Shown piece by piece: positions 52,432 through 62,038 of a DNA stretch of 64,000 nt; position 1 is the first letter of the stretch, and each line of letters begins with the position of its first letter. This stretch comes from Acetivibrio mesophilus (GTDB lineage Bacteria; Bacillota; Clostridia; Acetivibrionales; Acetivibrionaceae): positions 1-64,000 of the forward strand of contig NZ_RLII01000010.1 in the NCBI RefSeq assembly GCF_004102745.1, read 5' to 3'. The position numbers were made by a program, and so were the translations under genes. The notes under the pieces were generated by a model. That model was not told the DNA's origin. It saw nothing but the letters and a program-made list of their open reading frames with translations, and did no database searches.

Positions 52432-52457
52432 CAAAAAAATGGGGCTAAATGCCCCAT
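52432..52457 (-). terminator. Terminator of the GreA-like gene
   Basis: On the minus strand ATGGGGC-ATTTA-GCCCCAT followed by TTTTTTG. Eight bases beyond the stop codon. Confidence 0.85.
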
Positions 52458-52465
52458 GTTATTAA

Positions 52466-52963
52466 CTACTCAGCAACGGTATATGCTGTTGTGTCAGTTA
52501 AAATTGTTGACTTCGCGTCGGGAAGAGTAATGTCCAATATTGCATAGTGCAATACGCCCGTAGGGATCTGCACGCTAACATTGTCATTTACACTCTTGAA
52601 AAGCAGGGATCTACCTAACGGAGAAAGGCATGAAGCACAATCAATAGAAGCATCATACTGTTTTGAGAAAGGAAGCACAATACGATACTTGTATTTTTCT
52701 GTTTCTTCGGAGTCAAACACTTCAACAATACTGTCTATGATTACAAAAGGACAGCTGTTAGACCCGTTTTTATCAACAGTTGCAGTACTTAAATAATTTT
52801 TGATTTGCTCCAGATAATCTCTAAAAAACTCCTGAAAATTGATACTTTCCTTTGTCTCTTCGATATAGTGCTCATTTAAAAGTATGTCCCTTTCCTTCTC
52901 CATTTCGCTTATGTGCCATGATAAATAGTCATACATTTCCCTGGACAATAAATTTTTATACAT
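52466..52963 (-). CDS. GreA/GreB-family protein
   Basis: 165 residues from ATG 52963 ('MYKNLLSREMYDYLSWHI'), with AAAGGGAG six bases upstream; an ATG two codons earlier sits right against that site. The N-terminal helical part (1-75) could be the coiled coil of Gre factors with acidic 'EMEKERD' and 'EETKES'. The C-terminal half has the FKBP-like Gre domain: 'VVDKNGSNSCPFVIIDSIVEVF'-like strands and 'CLSPLGRSLLFKSVNDNVSV' then 'QIPTGVLHYAILDI', matching 'SPIGKALLGKKVGDEV.V..P.G...YEI'. It may rescue stalled RNA polymerase or modulate it. It is divergent, with extra Cys (CASC), so it is probably a paralogue, not the main GreA. Confidence 0.75.
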   Translation of the reverse strand: MYKNLLSREMYDYLSWHISEMEKERDILLNEHYIEETKESINFQEFFRDYLEQIKNYLSTATVDKNGSNSCPFVIIDSIVEVFDSEETEKYKYRIVLPFSKQYDASIDCASCLSPLGRSLLFKSVNDNVSVQIPTGVLHYAILDITLPDAKSTILTDTTAYTVAE

Positions 52964-52969
52964 TTTCAT

Positions 52970-53367
52970 CTCCCTTTAGCAAATTAGTGTTATTAAATGG
53001 AAAAACTCGTGATAATAGAATGAGGCATCCCGCAATATGAATTGCGGAACGCCTATATTATACATGATAACATAAATGTAAATGTGTGTCAAGAATGTAT
53101 CGCATTTACATTTAATTGCTTTTTGCCAGTTAAATGGATAGTATTGAATTTAATAACATGAAGGTTGGTTTTCCAAATCCATCAAACCATACAAAATGCA
53201 GGGTATCCGATGCATTGATTGTTTTTGATATCAATTAAAATTATAGACTGATTGGCTTATTTGTGATAAAATTAGCTTATTAAAGTTCTGTAATTCAAAT
53301 TTCTTTTGACATAGGTCGAAATATTACGCAAAGATATACTATATTAATATAAATGTGAGGTATCCTT
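52970..53367. other. Intergenic with an imperfect palindrome
   Basis: No gene. At 53023-53054 AGGCATCCCGCAAT-ATGA-ATTGCGGAACGCCT forms a 14-base-pair stem with two mismatches, in the presumed 5' region of the GreA-like gene. Possible operator or leader hairpin. The rest is AT-rich. Confidence 0.45.
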
Positions 53368-54738
53368 ATGAAGAATACTGAATTTAAAGAATTCGAAAGC
53401 AAGAAATTGGAGGAGTTGTGCGGTTTAGCAACAAAAAGTAGCTATATTGATCCTGAGCTTTTTGTTAAATATCAGGTAAAGCGCGGACTGAGAGACTTAG
53501 ATGGCAAGGGCGTACTTGTGGGTTTGACGGAGATTGGGGAAGTTCATTCGTATATTATTGATGAAAATGAAATAGTACCTGTCCCGGGAAGATTGATTTA
53601 CAGAGGCATAGACATTTTTGATCTGGTTGACGGCTTTATCAGTGAAGGCCGCTTTGGCTTTGAAGAAGCTACATATTTGCTTCTTTTTGGAAATTTGCCA
53701 AACAAAGAGCAGTTGAGTGAGTTTGAAAAGTTTCTTTCTTTCTACCGTCAACTTCCGGAAGAGTTTCTCAAAGATATGATTTTGAATCTGCCGGGCAAAA
53801 ATATCATGAATGTGCTGGCAAGGAGTGTCCTGGCGTATTACAGCTATGACAGCAATGCGGAAGATACTTCGGTGAAAAATGTTCTAAATCAGTGTATACG
53901 TTTAATCGCATGTATGCCTACGATTGCCGTTTATGCCTATCAGGCGTTGTCCCATTACTATGACAAAAAGAGTTTGGTTATTCACACTCCAAGACCTGAG
54001 TTGAGCACTGCAGAAAACATCTTGCATATGCTGAGGCCTGACAGTAAATATACGAAGCTTGAGGCATCATTACTTGATCTTTCCCTTGTATTGCATGCCG
54101 AGCATGGCGGTGGTAATAATTCATCGTTTGTGACTCATGTTGTTACTTCTTCGGGAACTGACACATACTCTGTTATTGCCGCAGCAATCGGTTCCCTTAA
54201 AGGTCCGAGACATGGTGGAGCGAATATAAAGGTTTGCGAGATGTTTGAAGATTTAAAGCAAAATGTTAAGGATGTAAAGGATGACGATGAAGTTGAGAAC
54301 TACCTGATGAAGCTGTTAAATAAAGAGGCCTTTGACCGTTCAGGGCTGATTTATGGTATAGGTCATGCAGTTTATTCAATATCCGACCCTAGATGTATCC
54401 TTCTTAAGGAACAGGCAGAAAAGCTTGCTAAGGAAAAGGGGCTGGAGGACGAATTTGAACTGTATGATAGGGTAGAAAGATTGGCTCCCCAAGTCATTAC
54501 AAGGGTTCGTAAGATATATAAGGGTGTAAGTGCCAATGTAGATTTCTATTCGGGCTTTGTCTATAAAATGTTGGATCTTCCTTTGGAACTGTATACTCCG
54601 ATTTTTGCTATTTCGAGAATGGCGGGTTGGGCCGCTCACCGTATAGAGGAGATTGTTAATGCGGGAAAAATCATCAGGCCAGCATATAAGAGTGTTGCCC
54701 AAAGGCGTGACTATGTATCCATGAAAGATCGAAAATAA
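53368..54738 (+). CDS. gltA: Citrate synthase
   Basis: 456-residue cytoplasmic enzyme condensing acetyl-CoA and oxaloacetate to citrate, the first step toward 2-oxoglutarate and glutamate. Landmarks of the family: 'VPGRLIYRGIDIFDLVDGF', 'LVLHAEHGGGNNSSFVTHVV' (His in the H-G-G... active site), 'GSLKGPRHGGANIKV' and 'LIYGIGHAVYSISDPRC' (second His), plus 'VDFYSGFVYKMLDLPLELYTPIFAISRMAGW' with the catalytic Asp. Slightly long (usual 370-430) due to the N-terminus 'MKNTEFKEFESKKLEELC'. Si-type fold. Start follows GTGAGGT. Monocistronic with terminator. Confidence 0.93.
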   Translation: MKNTEFKEFESKKLEELCGLATKSSYIDPELFVKYQVKRGLRDLDGKGVLVGLTEIGEVHSYIIDENEIVPVPGRLIYRGIDIFDLVDGFISEGRFGFEEATYLLLFGNLPNKEQLSEFEKFLSFYRQLPEEFLKDMILNLPGKNIMNVLARSVLAYYSYDSNAEDTSVKNVLNQCIRLIACMPTIAVYAYQALSHYYDKKSLVIHTPRPELSTAENILHMLRPDSKYTKLEASLLDLSLVLHAEHGGGNNSSFVTHVVTSSGTDTYSVIAAAIGSLKGPRHGGANIKVCEMFEDLKQNVKDVKDDDEVENYLMKLLNKEAFDRSGLIYGIGHAVYSISDPRCILLKEQAEKLAKEKGLEDEFELYDRVERLAPQVITRVRKIYKGVSANVDFYSGFVYKMLDLPLELYTPIFAISRMAGWAAHRIEEIVNAGKIIRPAYKSVAQRRDYVSMKDRK

Positions 54739-54760
54739 TAGACCCGTGAAAACAGTATGC

Positions 54761-54791
54761 AAAAAAGCCGCTTGGAAAAGCGGCTTTTTTT
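54761..54791. terminator. Bidirectional terminator
   Basis: AAAAAAGCCGCTT-GGAA-AAGCGGCTTTTTTT, between citrate synthase (+) and the decarboxylase gene (-). Confidence 0.92.
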
Positions 54792-54853
54792 AGATGGTGC
54801 AGCCATGCTGGCGCAGCCTAAAATTCACAGAGTTAGTTCATTAGGCTTGGAGT

Positions 54854-56053
54854 TTAATTCATAGTGTGTTTGCTACCTAATAAATGCTCGATGAATAGGT
54901 CAATATGTTCTTTTGTGACATGTTGCATAATAATAATATGCGCTTTATCCCCTTCGCAAGCTAGTGACCAGTAATTGCATATAGCATCGTTTGGCCTATC
55001 AATTACAATAGTGTTTGACCATGGATTCAAGAAGTTGTTCCAACCGATAGAATCCAATCTGGCCTTTGCATATTCGGTCACTTCCATGCACTGTTTAACA
55101 TCTTGTCTGAACCCTTCTACACCCTTGCGATTTACCTGATACCAAAGAAGTAATGAAGAAAGCCCATTGCGGCAACCGCTTATAGTAGTGTCTTTAGTAC
55201 CGACATAGGAGACATCCGAATTCTCAAGGATTTTCTGAATGTATTTTTTTCGTGTGAGGAAAATACCTGCCGGCATAGGACAACCTATGAATTTATGCCC
55301 GCTGATGGCAATAGAGTCTATAGGCAGACTTTCGAAATTAAGTACCGGTCCGTCTTCCATAAACGGTACCATTCCGCCAAAAAGTGCGCCGTCATAGTGA
55401 ATGTGGTACTCTTTAATATTATGTTCTTTAAATAAGTCAACTATAGTTTTAACATTATCAATGGCGCCGGACATGGTTGTCCCTAATGTTGCAACGAGTA
55501 ATACAGGTTTGTTGCCGTTTTTATGTATACGCTCAATTAACGCGTCATAATTAAACTCACCATTGGGCTGGGATGGAATTACCTCACCCGGCTTGCCCAA
55601 TATCCAGGCATTCTTTTTTATACTGTAATGACTGGCCTCGGAGAAATAAAAAACCCCATCAGGATAACGTTCGCGGGCAACCAGCATCCCACAGAGGTTT
55701 CCTTCGGTGCCGCCGTTTCCTATATAACCCCAAGTTTCTTCCCATGGAAGTTTGTATACATCGGCAAAAAACTTCAAAACTTGCCGTTCTTGCTTCTTTG
55801 TGTCAATGTTGACTGTGGAAGAATAGAACGCATCACCAAGATTGTTAGGCTGCAAGTTTAGAAATTTACCTAAATCAGCGTATTCGAGGCTCAAATTAAA
55901 TGGATACCCAAGATAATGCTGGTGTTTTTCATATAAATCTTCATAAATTTTATTAATCTCTTTAAGTAAATCTTCATTTTTACCGGATTCAAAACCAGTA
56001 GCAACAGAAGGATTAAGCATTGAATCAAAAAACAAGTTTTGCTGTGTTGACAT
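54854..56053 (-). CDS. PLP-dependent group II decarboxylase, histidine decarboxylase-like
   Basis: 399 residues. Fold-type I PLP enzyme: 'GYIGNGGTEGNLCGMLVARE' (substrate/PLP phosphate), 'FYFSEASHYSIKKNAWIL' (His stacking on PLP), 'VATLGTTMSGAIDN', 'HIHYDGALFGGMVPFM' (Asp) and 'SIAISGHKFIGCPMPAGIFL', where Lys forms the Schiff base. The length and motifs fit bacterial PLP histidine decarboxylases and the related serine decarboxylase group, so the amino acid substrate (His or another) is uncertain. The product would be histamine or an analogous amine. Monocistronic with no neighbouring antiporter. No N-terminal extension. Confidence 0.88.
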   Translation of the reverse strand: MSTQQNLFFDSMLNPSVATGFESGKNEDLLKEINKIYEDLYEKHQHYLGYPFNLSLEYADLGKFLNLQPNNLGDAFYSSTVNIDTKKQERQVLKFFADVYKLPWEETWGYIGNGGTEGNLCGMLVARERYPDGVFYFSEASHYSIKKNAWILGKPGEVIPSQPNGEFNYDALIERIHKNGNKPVLLVATLGTTMSGAIDNVKTIVDLFKEHNIKEYHIHYDGALFGGMVPFMEDGPVLNFESLPIDSIAISGHKFIGCPMPAGIFLTRKKYIQKILENSDVSYVGTKDTTISGCRNGLSSLLLWYQVNRKGVEGFRQDVKQCMEVTEYAKARLDSIGWNNFLNPWSNTIVIDRPNDAICNYWSLACEGDKAHIIIMQHVTKEHIDLFIEHLLGSKHTMN

Positions 56054-56620
56054 AATAAAAAATCCCGTCCTCTCATTATTCGATAGAAAGTAATAATAAC
56101 TGCATTCTTAAAACAAATAATTTTCCGAAACATGTCTCGTTAATGATTCAATCCGTTATTAATCGACAGAAAAATTCTTAATCGCAAATCATTAAATTTG
56201 CGGGTAGTGGAATCATACTGTTGATTAACTTATATTAAAGTAATTATCGTTGAACCGAACTCTTAAATATACATAGTTATAACTTAATAATTAAGACTTC
56301 TAATAAGACTACAAAAAACTTTTCCTGCACTAAATTACAAATTAGACAATTAAATTGCATGTCTGTATCATAGGCACCTATAAAGGAATTATATACATAA
56401 AATTAAAAAAAAATCAACCATTATTGTTAAGAAACTGATAAAACAATACGATATTTACCAATGAAATAAATGTCTAGGACTCTAAAGTGTTACATAAATC
56501 ATAGACTAAATATGACTTTGCTTCAATTCAGCCGGGTAATCAGCTTCTTGGATACTTTGTAAATGTTAGCAGTTCTAAAGTACTTCCCAGAGAGTAATTA
56601 CAAAGGAAAGGAGAAGAGAA
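56054..56620. other. Intergenic between divergent decarboxylase and CheW genes
   Basis: AT-rich, no gene seen. Must carry both promoters; several A/T-tracts but no convincing boxes. The CheW ribosome site AAAGGAGAAG lies at its end. Confidence 0.4.
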
Positions 56621-57121
56621 ATGTCTGATATTCAAGATGAAATTTTGGAGATTGAAGAGGATACGCAGAAAGATAAATATCTTATCTTTTTGATTGGCAA
56701 CGAAGAATATGGCATAGGAATCAATTATGTAACGGAAATAGTTGGTATTCAGAAAATAACTGAGATTCCTGAAATGCAGGGGCATGTCAAAGGAATAATT
56801 AATTTAAGGGGTAAGGTAATACCGGTTATTGATGTAAGACTGATGTTGGGGCTAGAAGAAAAGGAATATAATGATAGAACCTGTACTATCGTGCTGAACA
56901 TCAGAGGAGTTTGTATAGGGCTCATTGTTGATGGAGTTGCGGAAGTTCTGCAAATATATGAGGAGAACATAGTTCCTCCACCTGAAGTAAACGACGGAGG
57001 AAAGCAAAAGTATATACATGCTATAGGTAAGACGGAAAGTGGGATAAAACTACTGTTAGATTGTGAGAGACTGTTAAGCAATAGTGCCTTAGAAAACGTA
57101 CTTGGGAACGCAAAACACTGA
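56621..57121 (+). CDS. cheW: Chemotaxis coupling protein CheW
   Basis: 166 residues, CheW fold of two beta-barrels: 'DKYLIFLIGNEEYGIGINYVTEIVGIQKITEIPEMQGHVKG', 'GIINLRGKVIPVIDVRLMLGL', 'TCTIVLNIRGVCIGLIVDGVAEVL', and 'GIKLLLDCERLL'. Links chemoreceptors to the kinase CheA at the membrane. 126 bases downstream lies a receptor gene, likely the same transcript. No cheA or other che gene is in the window, so this is an accessory CheW tuned to one receptor. An acidic N-terminus ('DIQDEILEIEEDTQ') precedes the domain. Confidence 0.93.
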   Translation: MSDIQDEILEIEEDTQKDKYLIFLIGNEEYGIGINYVTEIVGIQKITEIPEMQGHVKGIINLRGKVIPVIDVRLMLGLEEKEYNDRTCTIVLNIRGVCIGLIVDGVAEVLQIYEENIVPPPEVNDGGKQKYIHAIGKTESGIKLLLDCERLLSNSALENVLGNAKH

Positions 57122-57247
57122 TGAGCTGAAAAGTATATGGAAAAAAGAGAGGATTAGAGTCCTAGCAGTAGCTTGAATTGATAAAAATCTATAGTAAAGA
57201 GCTTCAATAAATCGAAAAATAAAACAACAATCCAGGAGGGATTTAGA

Positions 57248-59743
57248 TTGATTAACAAAATGAATTTGACAACCAAAATGATGGTGCTTATCGGTACTGT
57301 TACTGCTGTAGCTTTGGCAGCAACAATTATTATCAGTTATGTGTTATCAAGCAATATGGCAATGGAAGAAGGATTCGATAAAGTAGAAGAAATGGCTTAC
57401 AGATACAGCAATGAAGTGAAGGCAGAGATAGAAGTTCCTCTCGACACTGCCAGGACTTTGGCTCAAACTTTCGAGGCAATGAGAGCCACGACTACTCCTG
57501 ATAGAAATATAATGAACAGCATATTAAAAAATGTATTAGAGAAGGATGAAAGTTTTAATGGAGTATGGACATTATGGGAACCCAATGCTCTTGACGGCAA
57601 AGATTCAGAGTATGTTGGCAAGCCTGGGTACGATGAAACAGGAAGGTTTTTACCCCTTTGGAATAGAGACGGTGGTAGCATACAGCAAGTGGCAATAGTT
57701 GACTATGAGACTGGGGAATTCTATAACCTCCCGAAGCAAACAGGTCAAGAAACAGTTACAAATCCTTACCTATATCCGGTTGACGGTGAGTATGCTCCTA
57801 TGTCAAGTATTGTTGTCCCCATAAAATACAATGGTCAATTTGTAGGGGTTGCAGGGGTAGATGTCGTCTTAGGCACTTTCCAAGATAAGCTAATAAAAAT
57901 AAAACCATATGAAAGAGGATATGCTTCGCTTATTGCCAATGATGGTGTATATGTTGCAGATATAAAGGAAGAGAATATTTTCACACCAATAACTGACGAG
58001 GAGGCTAAAGCTGCAATAAAAAGTGGCAATGTATACACAAGTACAGAATATTGTGAAATATTAAAGGAAGAGGTTTATAAGGTTTATGTCCCGATAAACT
58101 TTGGAAATACAAAGACTCCTTGGTCTTTTGTTATAGCAGCTCCAATGAGCGAAGTTATGGAAAAAGCCAACATGATTAGAAATGCATCACTAATTTTAGG
58201 AATTGTAGCATTGTCAGTATTGTTGGTTATTATTTTCTTTATTACGAGAAGTATTGTGGGGCCGATTAAGCAACTTACAAATGTAGCCGAGCAGATAGCG
58301 GAAGACAATCTCTCAGCAGACATAAACATAATTAAAACTCAAGACGAGGTCGGTGACTTATCAAGGGCGTTCCATAAAATGCAGCAAAATCTAAAGGATA
58401 TTGCCCGTATGGCTGAAAAAATAGCCCAGGGTGATCTGGCAGAAGATAATATCTTGAAAGAAGACGGAAAGCATGCCGGAGATTTGACAGGTGCCTTCAA
58501 TGTGATGCTGTCAAACTTGAAGCAGTTAAAAACTGAAATTGACTCAATAACGATGGCGGTTGAGGAAGGTAAGCTTGGCATAAGAGGAAAAGAGGAGGCA
58601 TTCAATGGAGGGTGGAAACAGTTGCTAAGAGGTATAAACAAGACCCTTGATGCTGTCATAGAGCCTATAAGGGAAGCTTCGGATGTTTTAAAGGAAGTAG
58701 CAAAGGGCAATTTAAATGTTTCTGTAAAAGGGGATTACAAAGGAGAAAATGCCATAATAAAGGAAAATCTCAACATGACTATTGACAATATTAATGAGAT
58801 TCTGTGGGAAGTGACGGCAGCAGCTGACCAGGTGGCATCAAGCTCAAGACAGGTAGCGGCATCAAGTGAGACACTGTCTCAGGGAACTACTGAACAGGCA
58901 AGTACAATAGAAGAAATAACGTCATCGATGGAGCAGATATCAGCTCAGACAAAGCAGAATGCATTAAATGCAAATAAGGCAAATGAACTGGCATTGACTG
59001 TGAAAAACAATGCTATGCAGGGAAAAAATCATATGGAAGATATGCTTCTATCAATGCAGGATATAAATAAATCATCGTCAGATATTTCTAGGATAATTAA
59101 GGTAATTGATGATATTGCATTCCAGACGAATATATTGGCACTAAATGCAGCAGTAGAGGCAGCAAGGGCCGGACAGCACGGTAAGGGGTTTGCCGTTGTT
59201 GCGGAAGAGGTCAGGAATCTAGCTGAAAGGAGCGCAAAAGCTGCAAGGGAGACTACTGAAATGATAGAAGGGTCTATAAGAACTGTGGAAGCCGGAACTA
59301 AAATAGCACACGAAACTGCTGAAGCACTGAACAAGATAGCGGATGGAGTGACAGAAACATCCGAGTTGGCAGGAGAAATAGCCGCGGCATCCAAGGAACA
59401 GGATATGGGAATTTCGCAGGTAAACCAGGCGATATCACAAGTTGCGGAAGTAATACATACGAATTCTGTGGAAGCGGAAGAAAGTGCAGCTGCCAATGAA
59501 GAACTATCAAAACAGGCAAATATGTTGAAGGACTCCTTAGGTAGATTCAAGCTGAAAGCAAATTTTGCGGAATCGGCAAAGATTGATAATATTAAGCCTG
59601 ATGTGATACGGATGATTGAGAATATGGTTGACCAAAAAATGAATTTACATATAGATGAATCAAAGAGTAAAGTGTATGAGCATAAAGAATGTGACTCAAA
59701 AGCCCAAATATCGCTGGATAACAATGAATATGGCAAATATTAA
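57248..59743 (+). CDS. Methyl-accepting chemotaxis protein with dCache sensor
   Basis: 831 residues, starting at TTG 57248 because AGGAGGG lies seven bases upstream; ATG 57260 is possible. TM1 about 10-32; periplasmic-side dCache-type sensor 35-300 ('[18 protein letters not shown]', '[19 protein letters not shown]'); TM2 about 305-328; HAMP 329-382, then two further HAMP-like units (about 385-510, '[12 protein letters not shown]', '[16 protein letters not shown]'); signalling hairpin with tip '[44 protein letters not shown]'. The C-terminus has no NWETF-type CheR tether. Ligand unknown. Downstream of cheW. Confidence 0.93.
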   Translation: MINKMNLTTKMMVLIGTVTAVALAATIIISYVLSSNMAMEEGFDKVEEMAYRYSNEVKAEIEVPLDTARTLAQTFEAMRATTTPDRNIMNSILKNVLEKDESFNGVWTLWEPNALDGKDSEYVGKPGYDETGRFLPLWNRDGGSIQQVAIVDYETGEFYNLPKQTGQETVTNPYLYPVDGEYAPMSSIVVPIKYNGQFVGVAGVDVVLGTFQDKLIKIKPYERGYASLIANDGVYVADIKEENIFTPITDEEAKAAIKSGNVYTSTEYCEILKEEVYKVYVPINFGNTKTPWSFVIAAPMSEVMEKANMIRNASLILGIVALSVLLVIIFFITRSIVGPIKQLTNVAEQIAEDNLSADINIIKTQDEVGDLSRAFHKMQQNLKDIARMAEKIAQGDLAEDNILKEDGKHAGDLTGAFNVMLSNLKQLKTEIDSITMAVEEGKLGIRGKEEAFNGGWKQLLRGINKTLDAVIEPIREASDVLKEVAKGNLNVSVKGDYKGENAIIKENLNMTIDNINEILWEVTAAADQVASSSRQVAASSETLSQGTTEQASTIEEITSSMEQISAQTKQNALNANKANELALTVKNNAMQGKNHMEDMLLSMQDINKSSSDISRIIKVIDDIAFQTNILALNAAVEAARAGQHGKGFAVVAEEVRNLAERSAKAARETTEMIEGSIRTVEAGTKIAHETAEALNKIADGVTETSELAGEIAAASKEQDMGISQVNQAISQVAEVIHTNSVEAEESAAANEELSKQANMLKDSLGRFKLKANFAESAKIDNIKPDVIRMIENMVDQKMNLHIDESKSKVYEHKECDSKAQISLDNNEYGKY

Positions 59744-59876
59744 TGTAATCTATATAACAATATTTTATTGCTCCTTTTTGCTATCCGGAATTAAGACACA
59801 AACCTATGGAACTAAAAAAGATGATTTACATAATATGTAGTAGGAGATAGCAAAATTAAAAGGAGAGAATAAAAGT

Positions 59877-60293
59877 ATGTATGAATACTATCATAGTGAA
59901 GAAGAAAGGGCGATACCATCGGAAGAGTTCCGTCAGCAATTTGGACAGCAGTTTCTACCTCCGTTTGGACAGTTTCAGCCGCCTTTTGGGCCGCCTTCTG
60001 GAGCTCCTGGTGTATCTCCGGGGACGTCGGGTGGTGCTCCTTCAGGTCCGCCGCCTTCCTTTACACCTCAGCAGTCACAGGCGCAAACACCGGGTTTGCT
60101 GGCGGTTGATCCTGGAGCGATAAGACCTTGTACCAATAGATTTGTCTTCATATGGCTTAATACGGGTGAAAGGTTCTGGGCCTGGCTGAACTTTGTCGGA
60201 AGAAGATCGGCGGCAGGATGGAGATGGACAGGTTTTCGTTGGATTTACTTCGGTGTTGACTTAAGAAATATTCAAAGCTTTATATGCTTCTAG
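59877..60293 (+). CDS. Pro-rich small protein with conserved aromatic C-terminal domain
   Basis: 138 residues. Residues 20-80 are Pro/Gly/Gln-rich ('FGQQFLPPFGQFQPPFG', 'SGGAPSGPPPSFTPQQSQ'), low complexity; the last about 55 residues are conserved-looking: 'IRPCTNRFVFIWLNTGERFW', then 'GRRSAAGWRWTGFRWIYFG'. The Trp/Arg-rich end resembles a domain that recurs in Bacillus and Clostridium proteins, often after a Pro-rich linker, and that I recall without a function. No signal peptide, two Cys. Ribosome site AAAAGGAGAG. Separated from the chemoreceptor by 133 bases and closed by a terminator. Function unknown; a spore or surface protein is possible. Confidence 0.6.
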   Translation: MYEYYHSEEERAIPSEEFRQQFGQQFLPPFGQFQPPFGPPSGAPGVSPGTSGGAPSGPPPSFTPQQSQAQTPGLLAVDPGAIRPCTNRFVFIWLNTGERFWAWLNFVGRRSAAGWRWTGFRWIYFGVDLRNIQSFICF

Positions 60294-60346
60294 CGATTAT
60301 TAGCATAACAAATTCTTGTTTTTCCAATTAAAACTAGAACCAAAAA

Positions 60347-60380
60347 ACTATGAGGGGCGAAAAAAGCCTCTTTTTTTTTG
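60347..60380 (+). terminator. Rho-independent terminator
   Basis: GAGGGGC-GAAAAAA-GCCTCTT followed by T-run. One wobble pair. Confidence 0.75.
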
Positions 60381-60516
60381 GCGGGAAATTAGCCGATATA
60401 AAAAATTTACCTATAGTATTACGGATGATTTGTGTTGAAAAAAACACAAAATTAATATAGAATTAACATGTATGCTAAGATATTCGATGACACATAATCA
60501 GATAGGGGGTTAGTAA

Positions 60517-60957
60517 ATGAAATTATGTCCTAACTGCAGTAAATTAAATGAAGATTCTGCTGCTACATGTAGCCAATGCGGTTCTCTTTTAACCAATGAA
60601 ACAGAGTATAATACATATGCTAGTATTAATGAGCCGCAGCAGGCTAAAACCAATGGTTTTGCCATAGCATCATTGGTACTTGGTATATCATCCTTATTGT
60701 TGTCATGCTGTTGCGGTATAAGCATTATACCTTCAATACTTGCTGTTGTTTTTGGTTTTTTGAGTAAAAGTAAGATAAAGAATTCAATGGGATTTGAAAA
60801 GGGAGACGGATTGGCGTTAGCGGGGATTATAATAGGCTTTATAGGAATAGCGTTGTCATTGGTTTCTCTCGTGTTGTCTCCAATCTTCTGGGGAGGATTC
60901 ATGGAAGGATTTAATAGAGGATTAAACGGAGGATATAGTGAGTTCTATTTTGATTAG
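60517..60957 (+). CDS. Zinc-ribbon DUF4190 membrane protein
   Basis: 146 residues. The N-terminal zinc ribbon 'MKLCPNCSKLNEDSAATCSQCGSLL' (CPxC and CxxC) is followed by two membrane helices, 'GFAIASLVLGISSLLLSCCCGISIIPSILAVVFGFLSKSKIK' and 'GDGLALAGIIIGFIGIALSLVSLVLS', the DUF4190 pattern. Paralogous to the next gene. The zinc ribbon faces the cytoplasm. Function unknown. SD AGGGGG. It precedes the similar gene by 154 bases. Confidence 0.82.
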   Translation: MKLCPNCSKLNEDSAATCSQCGSLLTNETEYNTYASINEPQQAKTNGFAIASLVLGISSLLLSCCCGISIIPSILAVVFGFLSKSKIKNSMGFEKGDGLALAGIIIGFIGIALSLVSLVLSPIFWGGFMEGFNRGLNGGYSEFYFD

Positions 60958-61111
60958 GTATTATCTATAAAAATTGAGATAGATACAATAGCTTAGGTTT
61001 CTCAGCATTTCGTTTTTATGTCAAAAGCCATGAAAGCGAAATGCTTTTTAAATAATATGCAACTATTATGGTTTATGTGAGGCTATGGTAATAGTATGGA
61101 AGGAGTTATAA

Positions 61112-61528
61112 ATGAAGAGGTGTCCTAAATGTAATTTTCTTAATGAGGATTTTGCTGCTTCATGTGGAAGTTGCGGTGTTTCCTTTGGTTTTGGAAAAGG
61201 CAAAAAATCTAAAAGTTCCAAAACCAATCCTTATGCCAAATATTCCTTGATATTTGGGATTGTTTCAATACCGCTTATATGTTTATGCCTTGGCTGGATA
61301 CCGGGAGCAATTGCTATTGTTTTTGGTGCTGTGGCCAGATACAGGATAAAGAGGTCCCAGGATACGCAGACAGGAGCTACAATGGCGCTAATCGGAATCA
61401 TACTTGGTATTGTTTCGGTGGGTGCAGCTGTTGCCCTTCTTATATATGCTGCTGTTAGTACGGACCCTGCAGTACGTGAATTTTGGCAAAATCTTGACGT
61501 TCAATTAAAAGAGAGTGGGAATAATTAA
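61112..61528 (+). CDS. Zinc-ribbon DUF4190 membrane protein (paralogue)
   Basis: 138 residues with the same layout as the gene before it: ribbon 'MKRCPKCNFLNEDFAASCGSCGVSFG' (CPxC, CxxC), a basic linker 'GKGKKSKSSKTNPYAKYS', then two hydrophobic segments 'LIFGIVSIPLICLCLGWIPGAIAIVFGAVARYRIK' and 'TGATMALIGIILGIVSVGAAVALLIY'. A tandem duplication with diverged tails. It shares one base with the following DUF2752 gene (TAATG), so the two are translationally coupled. Function unknown. Confidence 0.82.
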   Translation: MKRCPKCNFLNEDFAASCGSCGVSFGFGKGKKSKSSKTNPYAKYSLIFGIVSIPLICLCLGWIPGAIAIVFGAVARYRIKRSQDTQTGATMALIGIILGIVSVGAAVALLIYAAVSTDPAVREFWQNLDVQLKESGNN

Positions 61529-61980
61529 TGAAGCAGATCTGTGCAAAAGGGCATTTTAGAAGGTTTTTAAATGAAGACTATATTCTGCATCTATCAATTT
61601 TATTGCTCTGCTTCTTCCCGGTGATGGCATCCTTCTTTATGGTCACGAATGGAGAGGGGACTGCTTTTGGATTGGGAGGGCATTTATACGGTATTGGGAT
61701 ACCCTGTATTTTTCGGGCATCCACGGGGTACAATTGTCCGGCATGTGGAATGACAAGAAGTTTTATATACATGAGTGATTTTAATATTTCAGCTGCTTGG
61801 GCTATGAACAGAGCAGGTGCCCTATTATATCTCTTTTGCGTTCTTCAGATTCCTTACAGAATTATGCTTATATTTAATCGAAAAATACCGCTTGAAAGGA
61901 TTGTAGTCGCACTAGGTATTGTCTTCCTTATAATCATTGGATCAGTGGCGGTTGGACAATTTACTGTTCAGTTTTTCTAA
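61528..61980 (+). CDS. DUF2752 membrane protein
   Basis: 150 residues, about three membrane helices: 'ILHLSILLLCFFPVMASFFMV', the 'AGALLYLFCVLQIPYRIML' segment and a C-terminal 'IVVALGIVFLIIIGSVAVG'. The family hallmark is 'CIFRASTGYNCPACGMTRSFIYMSDFN' (C...CPACGMTR), a conserved membrane-edge Cys motif. Coupled to the DUF4190 gene upstream. No function known for the family; a membrane module with DUF4190 is suggested by the overlap. Terminator follows. Confidence 0.85.
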   Translation: MKQICAKGHFRRFLNEDYILHLSILLLCFFPVMASFFMVTNGEGTAFGLGGHLYGIGIPCIFRASTGYNCPACGMTRSFIYMSDFNISAAWAMNRAGALLYLFCVLQIPYRIMLIFNRKIPLERIVVALGIVFLIIIGSVAVGQFTVQFF

Positions 61981-62004
61981 GAAATAAAAGAGGCTAATAA
62001 AAAA

Positions 62005-62036
62005 CTCAGGGACTGTCATATCCCTGAGTCTTTTTG
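62005..62036. terminator. Bidirectional terminator
   Basis: ACTCAGGGA-CTGTCATA-TCCCTGAGT followed by CTTTTT. Between the DUF2752 gene (+) and serA (-). Confidence 0.88.
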
Positions 62037-62038
62037 GC

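Noticed and set aside
57248-59743. Possible membrane sensor kinase
   Set aside because: The conserved hairpin tip and lack of any kinase motif make it a chemoreceptor.
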